A stretch of DNA of 64,000 bases from Antedon mediterranea (lineage: Eukaryota; Echinodermata; Crinoidea; Comatulida; Antedonidae), in NCBI RefSeq assembly GCF_964355755.1, contig NC_092680.1, forward strand, positions 1,901,001 through 1,965,000, read 5' to 3'. Position numbers and translations under genes: made by a program. The stretch's first letter is position 1. Every line of letters starts with the position of its first letter. Below are positions 35,277-49,400 of this stretch, in pieces. The notes under the pieces are model-generated. The model made no database searches. It saw nothing but the letters and a program-made list of their open reading frames with translations, and was not told the origin of the DNA.

Positions 35277-36969
35277 AATCTAACTAGACTAAGACTAGAT
35301 ATTAAATCAATAAAGGAGCACTTCTTTTGTCAAAAACGAGATTTTTCATCGTTTATTTATTCCTCTGAAACAATTCGGATTCTGACGCAAACGAACTTTC
35401 AATTGGATTGATGACATCATCAGCGGAACGTCCGCGGATTGGTTTAATTACTATACTGTACTTCGCTACTAAAATATCTATAATACATAACAATTTGGAT
35501 ATGCACATTTGAATAAACATTTGCGTATACACTTGCATGATTCTGTTAACAATAGTATTTATAAAATATAACAAGCTTTGAAAAATGTTAATATTAGAAA
35601 AAATTGTTTCATAAAAAATATTGTACAAAAATTAGCAGCAGTAGCAAACACGCAGGTTTTCCCTTGTAACATTGTAGATAGCTAGTAAACAATACCACCA
35701 TGTAAAGAATCATTATCCAATTAAAGATTATTAAAATTAATAACTTTATTAAATTAATCCTATCTTGAACATGAAACGATGTACTCTCTAAGCAGCAAAT
35801 GAAAAAGGTTTTCTTTATTAGTCAAACATGCTAAAAAAGTTTGTCTTTAAGTAACGTGACAAGATTTTAATACCATTCAAAGTTGCTCTGACATTAGATT
35901 CGAAAGTTGTTCCAATAAAGCCAGTACCTAACGAGAACTGTGATAAAGTGTAATAGATTCAGTGATTTAAATTAATTAAAATCAAACTGGTATTATTTAA
36001 ATAAACAAATTATGCTTGCTGTACATAGTATTTCATTTCATAATTCCTGTTATTAATAAACAAAAGATCTATTTTTAACCATATCACTTTGATTTGATTC
36101 TGTGAACCTACAGTATATGCGCAGTGATATCACAATAATTGTTTTCTGATTGTAAATAACAATATGCATATTTAAAATTGATATCTGAGGGAAGTGCGAG
36201 ATTAATCTCACGTTTCCATAATTTTATGATGAAGAAATTAATTCCATCATTATTTCACACACATACATGTATTGAGTTGCAGCGTTGTGTTTTGAACAGT
36301 TAAATATAAAAATGATAAATATAATGTCAGAAATCCTATTTATTATTTGTCGTTTGTTGCATATTTTAAGATTGCTAAATAATATGAATACAGTATAAAA
36401 GGTATGCCAAATGAAATACATTTAACTTCTGTTAAATTCTTCATATGGCTTTATAAAATATACAATATACAACATTAATATTTTTTTTTAAAGACGATGG
36501 TTTTTTTGTAATTTTGTTAAAATTCAGAAGTATTTTTTAATCTAATGAGTTTTTAAAAATAGTTTATTATTGATAAATCACTCTGGTAGATTAAAATATA
36601 CTAGTCTGTGGATTAAAATATTAGATTGAATTAAATTATATTTTTAGTCTACAAAAAATGATCTATTTTATGTGGAATTCTCGTTATAGTCTTGTATAAA
36701 TCTTGTTATAGATAATAATAAAATACCAAACTGGCCCATTTACTTTTTAAGTATTAAAATATATAAAGTTCAACAATGCTTTTCTATATCAGCAGACAAA
36801 TATATATTTCACTATTTTTAAAAAAATGATACAAATACAAATATTTTGAGAAAGAACATTACAGTGTGTAAGTTTCTAAATTAGCACCATATTTTTTCCA
36901 AATACACTCCTTTCCGAACAACATACTAAAAAATAATTTCAGTTGGTTGGAAGACGTCAATAAATGTTT
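35277..36969. other. Right part of the convergent intergenic region and probable fibrillin 3' UTR
   Basis: No coding exon. On the minus strand a candidate AATAAA lies at about 36563-36568 and another near 36340-36345; both fit a fibrillin 3' UTR of several hundred bases. No repeat family from elsewhere in the window was recognised. Confidence 0.4.
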
Positions 36970-37459
36970 TTAATTTTCTTTATCTTTAATTACATTTAAA
37001 TCAATATCAAGAACCATTATTTGATGCATTTTCTCCGCTAGTACATCGACGTTGAGTACCTCCTTGTTCTTCGGTGCTACACTGCCCTGTACTTGTAGAT
37101 GAAACACGGCTGGATTTCTAATTTCATTTTTAACTCGTAAGATAGCGATTCCTCCATCTTTCTTTTGTATGGTGAAGTTTTCGTGACCAGTAGAAAGCTT
37201 GTAATGCATGACGCCAATCTTCTTAGAATATGCCGTTACCAATTTCATGATGCGTACTTTCGGTTGCGCTTTCGACAGTGTTAAATTTATCTGTAGTACG
37301 TCACTCTCAGCTTGCAGATCGTAGATGCCATGATCGACGTCTGAAGCCTCGTTATCGTCTTCATCTCCTGCTGCTCGTCTCCTTCGACCGTTGGCGGTGT
37401 ATTGGCAAGAGTAGCACGGTTGAGATTGCGAGTCAAGTCCATATGTAGAAACACAAGCG
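36970..37459 (-). CDS. FBN: Fibrillin last exon: end of cbEGF43, basic cleavage site and asprosin-like C-terminal propeptide
   Basis: Begins [10 protein letters not shown], then [19 protein letters not shown] and an acidic stretch. The four arginines (codons at 37375-37386) form a furin-type site in the place of the human RGRKRRS site, after the paired C-Y-x-C. About 134 residues follow. Human asprosin, the released C-terminal fragment of fibrillin-1, has 140 residues. Matching blocks are [12 protein letters not shown] and [15 protein letters not shown] (human FKINQKEGISYLHF). NLT (in [10 protein letters not shown]) and NFT are potential glycosylation sites. The acceptor at 37460-37461 has a short pyrimidine tract interrupted by CAATCGA; the phase fits exactly. 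Confidence 0.9.
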
Positions 37460-40400
37460 CTTCGATTGAAAAAGAAAGATTGAATAGTCGTGTGACTGAG
37501 TAGTTAAGGCAGCTAAGGATCAATAGCCATGGTTGCGCAGTTAAGGCAGGTAAGGATCAATAGCCGTGGCTGAGCAGTTAAGGCAGGTAAGGATCAATAG
37601 CCGTGGCTGAGCAGTTAAGGCAGGTAAGGATCAATAGCCGTGGCTGAGAAGTTAAGGCAGCTAAGTATCAATAGCCATGGTTGAGCAGTTAAGGCAGGTA
37701 AGGGTCAATAGCCATGGCTGAGCAGTTAAGGCAGGTAAGGGTCAATAGCCATGGCTGAGCAGTTAAGGCAGCTAAGGATCAATAGCTATGGCTGAGTAGT
37801 TAAGGTAGCTAAGGACCAATAGCCATGGCTGCGCAGTTATGGGAACTAAGGATCAATTATGTTATATAAAGCAATTTTTAAACATATCAACAAAACAAGT
37901 TTTATTGTTGAGATCAACTTTGTATTAAATAACACTACTTACCCTTGGGCAACTGTAATGTAACCTGGTGGGCAACCACATGAGAAGCTACCTTGAGTGT
38001 TATCACATCCATAAGAACATGGTGATAGCCTATCACATTCATTAACATCTAAAAATAATCAATATTTATACAGTATGTTTAAATGATGACAATGCTCCGC
38101 GTTCTAGTAAAAAATTATCAAATAATTACCGTCAACAAGTTTTTATTAAACAATTGGTCAATAATTTTGAAACTTCTATCAATTTTATATCAAGAATTTA
38201 CAGTATAGCTCAGTTATGGATTTGTTTCAGCGCAGTAAGTAAGTAAGTACAATAGTAATGAATAAAACTACCAAATTTGAGAACTACAGTATCTGGGCCT
38301 CACTATGCACAAGAGGCACATTTGCAAATAACTAGTGTATATGATCGAATAAAATCACATGATCATTTCCACCTCTTAATTTAGACCATTAAGGCTAACA
38401 AGCCTGCTTCAGCTTACCTTGACAGCCTGACTGATAATTATCATATTCAAAGCCAGTATTACAGTTACATGAGTAACTTCCATCTGTATTTACGCACTGT
38501 GCATTGCCACACATACCAGGTGATAGACATTCATTCTCATCTAAAACAATATAAATATGACTAAAATTAATAATAGAATGGCTGTATATGGGCCAAAAAG
38601 CCCCCTTAACCCTGCCACACTCTATCGAAAGAAGATAGACTGTGGCGATTAAAGGTAAATTCAAGGTAAATATATTTACTAATTATATAATGAGAAATAA
38701 ACTAATGACTAAGTGTGTTATTATGTAAATATCACATTTAAATTGCACTCTTTTCACGAATAAACATGTCTGAATGCGCTTTACATAACGAATGGACATG
38801 GAAATAACTGTACTTGATTTTCATCTACATGCTTCTTCCCCATAAAGGCAAATTTACATAGAAAAGCAGTAACGGTACTACAAATAGAAACTATGTTACT
38901 TCTTATGACCATTTACATAAACATGAAGAAGACCGATGATTTCTGCTCAGGATAGACACAGATTCTAGGTGGGACAAGCTACACGATTTTCAGCTTACAG
39001 TTACCGCTTGTCTGTGTGAATTGGCCTTGTTATGTACAACAAGGTAATCATATAGAATAAAGTGAATATGCATACCTCTACAGTGACTGCCATATGCATA
39101 TGGGATGTAGCCAGCTGGACAATTACACTGGTATCCACCTACAGAGTTCTCACAATCATACTGACACCTGCCTTGCATCGAACACTCATCCAAATCTGCC
39201 AAAATTCAAACATTGACATTGTTAATGTCAAATTATATAATTTGGTTATATAGAAAGCAAGAGAATGGCAGAGAGATATTGAAGTTGAGTACCACACTAG
39301 ATTTACATAGTGAGTGAAGCTAAAAAGATTACATATTGCATATTATATAACAAATTCCTGTCATTTGATTGGACAATTGTGGGTCACATGACATGCAATA
39401 TGCACTATTGAACGGTTTCTTACCAATACACTGAGTACCAGCTTCATCCAATCGGAATCCTCGTTTACAGTCACATCTGTAGCTGCCTTGCATGTTATGG
39501 CAGATACCGTGAGCGCCACAAATCTGAGGATCTGTTGTACACTCATCTATGTCTGTTGAAACGAATTTTAATTAGCATTTAATGGAAGAGCATTTTCTTA
39601 CATTGCATAGGTTGCGCTACGTTGCGTCGCTAGTGGGAACCACACTTAAGGGATCGGACTAGTGTGAGAGGTATGCGTTTTATTGTTAGTATCACTAAGC
39701 AAGATGATAGTTTCAGAATTTGATACACTATTCATTAAGTGTAGAGAATTTTGTCCATGTGTGTTGATCTGGGTAGTCCCTGCACTGCTAGCTGGCCAAA
39801 TTTTGTACATTTATATTTTTATATTACATTTAAGGACAGACTACATGTAATAGAATAGACACTGGAACTTGGGATGGTAAAGTCAAACAAATATTTATAC
39901 ACTATTTTAACCTACCAATGCAGTTAAGTCCACTTTGACGATATCCATCTGGACAAGAACAGAGGAAACTTCCTTGTGTGTTGGTACATTGATATTGACA
40001 ACTATGGCGGCCAGAGGCACATTCATCAATATCTAAAACACAAATGCAATGTCTTTAATGCAATATTTTGTAAGTAGTAGTTTTGGTAGCTTGGTATCTA
40101 CATTCATTTATTAGTTAGGGTAAGAAAAGGAGATGAAGAGAAGGAATCGTTGGGTAATTGGCTTCTATCTCCAAGATGTGGTGTCTTTACAATTTTGAAA
40201 CACCGCTTTCCCCACCCCTATAATAATGAAATAAAACTTTCTTTAAAGCTCTGTGTACACTATCAAACTAGTTTAACAAAAAAAGTGTGATGTACCCAAA
40301 TATGGTAGTGATATACCCAAATATGGTAGTGATATGACATCATCATCATGTCCATATATGGGCACATCATTTTTTTTTTTTCACATAAATTTTGATAGTG

Positions 40401-43400
40401 TAGACAGAGCTTAAGATGTACTTTAATTGTTTACATACCAACACAAGTAGCACCATCCGGTGAAAGCTGGAATCCTACATGGCAACTACAGCTATAACTT
40501 CCAATCGTGTTGGTACACTTGAACGGACAAGGTGATTGAGGGCGCTTGCATTCGTCCTCATCAACGCAGTGTGTGCCATCAGGATGCAGAATGTAACCAA
40601 CATTGCACTGACACAGGAATGACCCCTGGTTGTTCAAACAACGGCCATTCTCGCAAATGTCGGGTAGTACTTGGCATTCGTTGATATCGTTGCAATCTCT
40701 GTTGTAGCCTGCTCCACATGTACACATCTGCATGTATGGTGCTAACAAATGAAAATACACCCTAATTAAATACATTTTTTATCAGACCAAACCTTCAGGA
40801 GACACCTCTATTTATGAGACACTTCTATTCAGGAGACACCTCTATTCAGGAGACACCTCTATTCAGGAGACACCTCTATTTATGAGACACATCTATTCAG
40901 GTGACAACTCTATAAGGAGAGTTCCATTTCCATTTCAACACTATGGTAAAACTCTATTCAAGGATCACCCCTATTAAAGGGACACTTAGGTCCCATCCTC
41001 TTTTAGGAGTTCAATTGTATAGAGATATCCATGGTTTATTTCCATATCCGTATATAGGAAAAAATATAATGAAAAAAAATAAAAATCTTACTTGATCCAA
41101 ACATAGGGCAGTGTTCGCAGTTCTGTCCCCAGGCCTTGCCTCCTCCACAACAGCATTCATCTAACGTAACTGGGCCTAGCACGGCTGATGGTGCTGTACA
41201 TATGCCCTGAGGTAGATCCGCAAAACATGAGCCAACACGATTATCTTAATAAATAAACAAACAACAAAAAATATTTAAATCTCAACATACTGCTCTAAAA
41301 TATGTTAAAAAAACTTTGAAACTGCACAATGGATTAAGGAAATTTAAATCCTAACAAAGGGTTGCCATAAATCATAGAAATAAAAATGGCACAGCAATAA
41401 GTTCTGGTTGTAAAATGAGGAATGGACTTAAAACTGGAGCTCCAGTGTCCACATCTGCCTAATGTGTACTTTCAAGAACTCATACGTACATCTTTTCAAT
41501 TTTATCATGGCATTCCAAATTTAATATATTGTATATAGTGTATAAAAGCTAAATATAATTAGCTAAATTGGTCAACGTTATATTGTTATCCCTTCTATTT
41601 AACTTAACTTTTTTCTATAGTTGTATATTAAAAACATGATGAAACAACTATGTATGTATGTACAGATTAAACCTCATGCTCAATCAATGGTATCTTACCT
41701 AGACACCTGAGTCTATCTGGGCTTGGTACATATCCTGTGTTGCAATCACATTCATAGCTGCCTTCTATGTTAATACATCGGCCATTTTGACACAGATTAC
41801 GATTGTTTTGGCATTCGTTAATATCTGAAAAATAAATAAAATTGTATTTGGAAACTTAAAAGAGATAGAATAAATGTTTCTTTCTTTACATAAATGGTAA
41901 CAATTTATTAAATAGAAGGTTTCAAATTCTTATTTTTTACAGATTTGTTTGTTAACTATTTATAATCATACCCATCAACCAATCAGATAGTGCCATATTA
42001 AGCATATGCAGATTCAAAGGCGGCCACCTGACCGCCTTTAAATTTAGAAAAATACAATTCAAAATATAGAACATTACTTTACAATTCTTAGGCTCCTTTA
42101 TTTTAAAATTATAAATTCGCTATTGCTAATCACGTGTTTTAACATTTAACTATACAAAATATAACAAAATCGGTAAAACCTCACCAATACAAACATCTCC
42201 TCTTCGGTTAATAGCTCTCATACCAGGTGGACACATGCATCGGAATGTACCAATCAGATTCTTGCAATCAAATTTACAATTATTGGCAGATGTCAAACAT
42301 TCATCTAAATCTGAAATGACATAAAAGAAAATTAGAAATAGAACACTAGATATATATATCACGTTGATACTGTGTGTGAGCGGTTCTGGACATATATCAG
42401 AGTTTTAAAATATTTAAATGTCTCATCTATTATATTCTACTAAAACATAAAATATTAAAATCTCCCTCTATACATACATACATTTATTAATTTCTATCAA
42501 TGGTGAACAATACAAAAATAAATGGTAATATACACAATGAAACAATACCATAGAGGATCTTGCAAGAAGAAAATTTCTTGTCACGCAAGACCATAAACGA
42601 AAAGAAAAAATGCACACAACTCCACAATTAGAGTACAGTCAACTCTCCCAATACCGGACACCTTTGGGCCGGCCAAATAAGTCTGGTTTTCCGGAAAGTC
42701 TGGTATTCGGAATGTGTTTTTAATGGTAAAATTAAATTTGGGACCTTTTGGTCCTCAAAAAAAGTCTGGTATTGGGAGAGTTTCTGGTTTTCAGAGAGTC
42801 CGGTATTGGGAGAGTTGACTGTATATATAAAAGTAAATATATTAAAGTCTCATATATGAAGCTTTGGTAGTGTAAAACTCTGTCTACAATATCAAACTTT
42901 TTTGTCAAACTATTGAAGACATATAGCTTAAATGTATTGGCCATCATAAAAATCCTACTATGACAGGATTTGACACGATAACCCTGGGATTGGTAAGTAA
43001 GCATGTCAACTACCAAGCCATAGTGTTACTATAACAGATAACTAAAATTCATCTTACCTTCACAGCTTTTACCATCAGGTTTGAGAGTATAGCCTCTGGG
43101 ACAGATACATTCAAATGAGCCTGGCAAATTCTTGCAACGGAAAGCACAGAAATTACGGTTGCGATGGCACTCATTGATATCTACATTGAAAACATTTTTG
43201 TTTTAAAATATTTCATACATAATGATAAATTTAACTTTCCTTGCAGAATTCAAACTCGGATTTGGTCCAGTAACCAATTTTTAACAGACATGTACAGTGT
43301 GTACAGAATGAGTTTAGTGTGAACGGGTCTATTCTTAAACACTGTGTGTGAATGTAGGTTTAAATGTCTGTATACCTTCACATACACCAGTGTAACCTGG

Positions 43401-46400
43401 TTGAAATCCTGGGCCGCATTCACAGAAGAAACCACCTTCACTGTTTATACATGTGCTATTGTAACCACACATCTCTACATGCTCAATGCACTCATTAGAA
43501 TCTGAAAGCAGAAAGAATTTTAACTGTAAATAAAGATAGTCGAGTCAAGTGGCAGAACAGGCAGGGTGCCACAAACCAAAGTCATAATATCAGCACAGGT
43601 TCAAGAATTTCCTCAATCAAGTCTTCTCATGTTTACTGTAAGTCTCAATTTAGTTTATGGACTTTGTAGTAATGTCTAAATTGATAAAAGTGAAGATAAG
43701 ATTTTCATTTTCGCCGATCAACAGTAGATTAACACTATGAAGTCTTTTATATTTCTATGGACAACCAAACTTTTGATGGACCCCTAAATGTAAAAGATTT
43801 TCACTAGCCACTGTATAAAAAGTACATCGTTTTAAACATAGATAAGGTAACATATTCACTCCTAAAGACTTGTAATAAGATGTAGAGAATAGTGTGTATA
43901 TGTTTGTCTTGTGAACAGGGAATTCGATTATGGTTGTCCTTGGCAATTTACCTAAATATAAAAACAAAACAAAAACAAAACAATATTATAACATTACCTA
44001 TACAGTTCCTTTCTTCAGCATCCAGTTTATAGCCTTCATCACATTCACAACGGAATGAACCATCCATGTTGACACATCGTCCGTTGTTACAGATGTCTGT
44101 GAACACCTTACATTCATTGATATCTTCATAAATATCAGGATTTCGTATATTGGCATAACCTTTACCGTTTGGACACAGGTTAAGGAAATCAGCTGTCAAA
44201 ACAATTAGAGGTTAGTTAGCAGGACTGTATATATTTGTTATACTTTATGAAACATATTCAACTACATAGTCATAATACACACAATGCAAATGATTATATT
44301 TTACCTAAATGTAAACACAATTTGATTAAGAACTCTATTAAAAAAAAACAATGTTTATATGCACTCCTGACAAGGGAAATAGATTTTTGCTGCCAATTTC
44401 GTCTACAAGATCTACAAATTAAGTTTAAGAATCACTTACGATCAACTTCTGTTGGACATACAGTACATGGCTCTGATCCCCAACCTGAGCCAAAGGTACA
44501 ACAGCACTCGCGTTTGGTAATATTTTGAGGTAAAGCGTCTCGACATGTATTATCAACAATGTTTATGAAACAGTTACCCTGTCTCATATCTAAATGAAAA
44601 CGAAAACTCATTAAATATAATAATAAAACAAACAACCCCTAAATTAATATGAAACTCTCTATGAAGAGCTTATGCATATACGATATGGTTTAATGACAAA
44701 TACCTGTGACTATTTTGTCAATGCAATGATAACCACAGTTATTAAAGTAACATCATTGGCTTCCCAACAAATTCAACTCAATTTTATTTTCATAAGATAC
44801 ATCATTATGTAATAGCATGAGAGTTTTTGTTAAATTCCAAATTCTATTGACTGAATACACATCCAACTACAAAGTAGCACACATGTTTTATGTAATACAT
44901 AGGCATCAACTTTTATGATAATACAACATTAAAGATATAAATGATAACTCACCAACACATTTAGTTCCATCCAGTGTGAGTAGGAAGCCATCTGGACACA
45001 TACATTGGAAGTTACCTTCTGTGTTGCGACAAACTCCATCGTAACAAATTCCAGGTATTAGATCGCACTCATTTTGATCTGTAAAAGGTTGTAAATATAT
45101 ATTGATTTGGCATTCCAGTTTGGGAGTCGCATAAGCAGAAAACATACTGTAGCTTAAAGGACGTGCACCTCCCTAATCATGACTTATGATGAGTGGCTGT
45201 GTGTGACAATTCAGCCATTTAAAAATTATTATTTAGGCTTACTTTATTTGTTTTGGAAACACTGCAAGTCTAACTTCACTAGTGATTATTTGTCATGTAA
45301 AGCTTTAAACAATATTAGTACAAATTTAATGATAACATCAAAATATATATCCATGTAGACCTTTAAACAATTTTATTAAATTGTTTCTATTAAACTTACC
45401 AACACATTCAAAGCCGTTGCTGGCTAATTCAAATCCTGTGTCACAAATACATCTGAAGGAACCAAACACATTCTCACATCGACCATTATTACATATCCCT
45501 AGCTGCTCTAAGCATTCGTTACGATCTGAAACATTGAAAAACATTTTTTATTTATATTTTTTTCCAAATTTCATACTTTTAAAGACCACAAATTGTGATT
45601 AAGGTTAACAGTGTAGACAGAACTTAAGCACTTATATCCTGAAGGTTCCTTCCATCTCTATGGATGCCAGGCCTGCAAATAACCTACTCTGTCTAATCAG
45701 AGAAGAGTGTAATTTCACTCTTCCCTCGTCTCATTATCATAATGATACTAAATATACTATACAGGTATATATAATACCAGAGTGACTCTTCCCTGATAAT
45801 ACTAATAAAACTAAATTACTAGAAAATTATATTGATTAGGCCTACCTTCACAGTTCCTTTCATCAAAACTGACTTTGAATCCTTCTTGACACTGGCATTC
45901 AAAGCTACCAGGAGTGTTTGTACAGAATCCATTATTACATACAACACCAAGTTCTAAACACTCATTGATATCTGCAGAAGAAAGTTAGAATTTTTATTTC
46001 AGAACCCTCCTTGCCATGTAATGTATAAGGCAGTTCAACCGTTGCTCACAAGTCAAGTCAGGATTTTTTTTACATTTATTTATTCAACCTTATTTATAAA
46101 GGGTGACTTTAAACAGCATATGCTGACAATCAAGGGGCCCTCTGATGAGTTATGTTAAGTGTTGCAGTGGGTGTGTGTATACTATTACACCGGGATAACC
46201 CCCTACTCGTCTCAAAAGATGTATAGGTTCTTTAAAGTGCACATGAGATAGATATGAACATTTGACATACGGTGTATAGTCCTCCCGCTCACCTCAGCAT
46301 GAATGATTTAAATATTTTACTTACCAACACAGTCTTTGTTGTGACTTTGCCTGAAACCAGGGAAGCAACTGCAAGTGAATGTTCCAAAATCGTTGAAACA

Positions 46401-49400
46401 TGTTCCATTCATTCCACAAGCTCCAAGTAAACATTCGTCAGTGTCTGTAAAGTACATTAATAAGAGTATTCATAATTTGCATATCAAGATGGTTATTTTA
46501 ATTAAACAATTAAACTACTTTCTTTCTAGCATTATTATCAATCAATCAATCAATCAATTATTTTTGTATATTTATTTTGTTTTGTATTTATTTTCTTCCT
46601 CAAGCTTAACTGAAAACTGAAGAAATTCGGATCCACGGCAGCCAGCAGTGCAGCGCCTACAAGATTAGCACACCGGAAGATGATCCCCTACTCTTTGCGA
46701 ATAGTGTACCAAGTTCTTTTACTACGTACACGGGACCAATGACTTTTCATCCCATCCCATCAAATATTTATCACAATAGACATAAACACATCTTTAACAA
46801 CATAATGGTATGATACAAGTCATCAATAATAATAATAATAATACTTACCAACGCACTGGCTTCTATCATCAGTAGGTGAAAAACCTTGGTTACACAGGCA
46901 TTCATATGCTCCTGGTATGTTAGAGCACGCACCATGATTGCAGAGGTTTACATTCTCAGCACATTCGTCCTTATCTATAACATTGTAAAACATCTTATGT
47001 GAATTTTGAATTTATTTACATATAAAGTGAAATCACTTTGGACATTCCTATTCTTTCATTCATCTTTTATTTCGGAAAAAAAAGTAATTCTCCATAACTC
47101 AATAACAAATTATTAATTAATTAAGGAGACACTTTTCGCTAGAGACAAATGGGTGGCAAAAGATGTTTTTATAGTAAGGCCACTTTTTAAAGCACACTTT
47201 GTTTGGTCTTGAAGGTATTTTTTAAATTTTTAATAACCTAAAAACTAAAGATAAGTTATGGTCATCTACCAACGACACGATATGGATAGGTAATTGGTCA
47301 TCGTAATTTAAAAGATCTAGTAAGGGGACACTTTCCTGTGAACAGAACGAGGGGCATATATATGTTTAATCCCCATGGTGAAACCCTATTAAGGGGATAT
47401 TTTGATGTGAGTAGATCAAGGAGCATTATATGTTGTAACCCTATCAAGAGGACACTCCTGTCAAAGGGACACTTTATACGGTCCCTTAATAGTTGGTCTA
47501 TTGTAACTGATGCATACTGACCTATACAGTTCCTCTCATCAAATGTCAATGAATAACCATATGGGCATGTGCAGGTATGACCACCAGGTGTATTCAAGCA
47601 TTGAGCATTACCACGGCAACGGTGTGTGTTTAACAAGCACTCATCAATATCTAAAAATAACACATTTTTGATTTATTTATTTATTTATTTATTTATTCTT
47701 TCTTTTGACTGAATTGCATTTTCAGTAACGCAGTACTGCTTTCCAAAATGGTCCAGTTATAAGTTTAAAAGTAAATAAAAATTATAACATAAATAGATAG
47801 TTAGACTGTGAAATGTTCTGCAGACTTAATGTACTTTCTTAATATCTTGTTTGTATTAAATATAAGTCACACTACATTTTAAAAATCAATAATTTATTTA
47901 GTCTAAATATAAAATAGTTTAAATATAAAATAATACTTGCCTCTGCACTTGAGAGCCATTTCGTCATAAACATAGCCCAGGAAACAATCGCACCTGAATC
48001 CCATGTTGTCATTGACTGGTATGCACTGGCCATTTTCACAAATATCTCCAATCATAGTACACACTGAAACAAAACAAAATATACTTTAAACAATGTACTC
48101 TCTGTTAACATGTTTTAGATGAAGGAAAATTGGACCTAGTAGACAACATATTCTCAAGCCAGTAATTAAATCAATCAGATAAATTGATACACCAAGAATC
48201 TGGAAAGTTAGAGAGAGAAAAGGTATGTTTTCGGTCATATTTTGAAATAGATAGACAGAGCTTTAAAAAGCTTTTAAAACAAATATCTTACTTTTCATGA
48301 GATCCATGGGCTTAGTACCACATAGTGATGCGTAGTCATCAGAGCCATATGAAGGGCAGGCCTCGCAATTTTCACCCCAACCAACAGCAGCAACACTGGA
48401 GCAGCAGCACATCATCTTTGTAATCGTTGAATCTAGCGGCATTGTGCAATGGTTGGTGGAATTCTTCATCTTGTAACAATAGCGTTCGCGTACATCTGCA
48501 ATTTAATATAGACTAAATTTTCACATTTAGTAAAAAAAATTACCATATATAAACATTTTATACCGAATGTAACAAAAGTTTTAAATTATATAAACACAAA
48601 CCATCCTGCCCATAACGGAGTAAAATGGCATAAACAGTTGAAAGACGACAAGAAGCGCAACTGATGATGATATCGAAAATGTTTTAGCAAATTGAATCAA
48701 AAGATGATTAACTGATAACAAATGACTGAATACAAAAAATAACTACCTACCAAGACAGAAGAGACCTCGGAACTGATTATATGTCAAGATGTATTCGGCA
48801 GGACATTCACAAGTGTAGTTGCCAACAGTGTTCTGACAATAACCAGGAGAGCAGACAGTTGGAGATTCGACACATTCATTTATATCTTAAATTATAGAAA
48901 GAATAAAAATGTAATGTATACAACGAGAACAGCTATTAGCAATCTGTACACGAGCCAAAAATGGATTAATCTTAGCTATGTCTACACTATCAAACTTTAC
49001 ATGAACAAAAATTATGTGCTCATATATGGACATGATGATGTCATATCACTACCATATTTGAGCACATCACACTTTTATTTTGTCAAACTAGTTTAATGGT
49101 GAAGACAATAAAAGAGATGGATTAAGGAACCTGGAGTATCAGCATTTAACATAATTTAATATTTATAGGTTTTTTTAAATGATGCCTTTAAGTATTTTCT
49201 TTTTATTAAGCCATTTAGAGTTTCTTGATATGGATAAAATATTTCCAAAATAAAAGAAATTGATGAAGTATTAACTTGGTAAATCTCACTGTTCTCAATT
49301 ACTAACATTCAAGATTACATTGAAACTTTAAACATGTTGGAGAGACACGCCCTTTGGCAATAGTTGTCTTTGACAGCTCTTGTCTCTACTTAGTGCTCTG

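Noticed and set aside
30474-35283. Many open frames of 65-104 codons on both strands in the array
   Set aside because: They recur at the 1269-bp period, overlap on both strands, are AT-driven (rich in Ile, Tyr, Phe and Lys) and show no domain; they are by-products of the tandem repeat.
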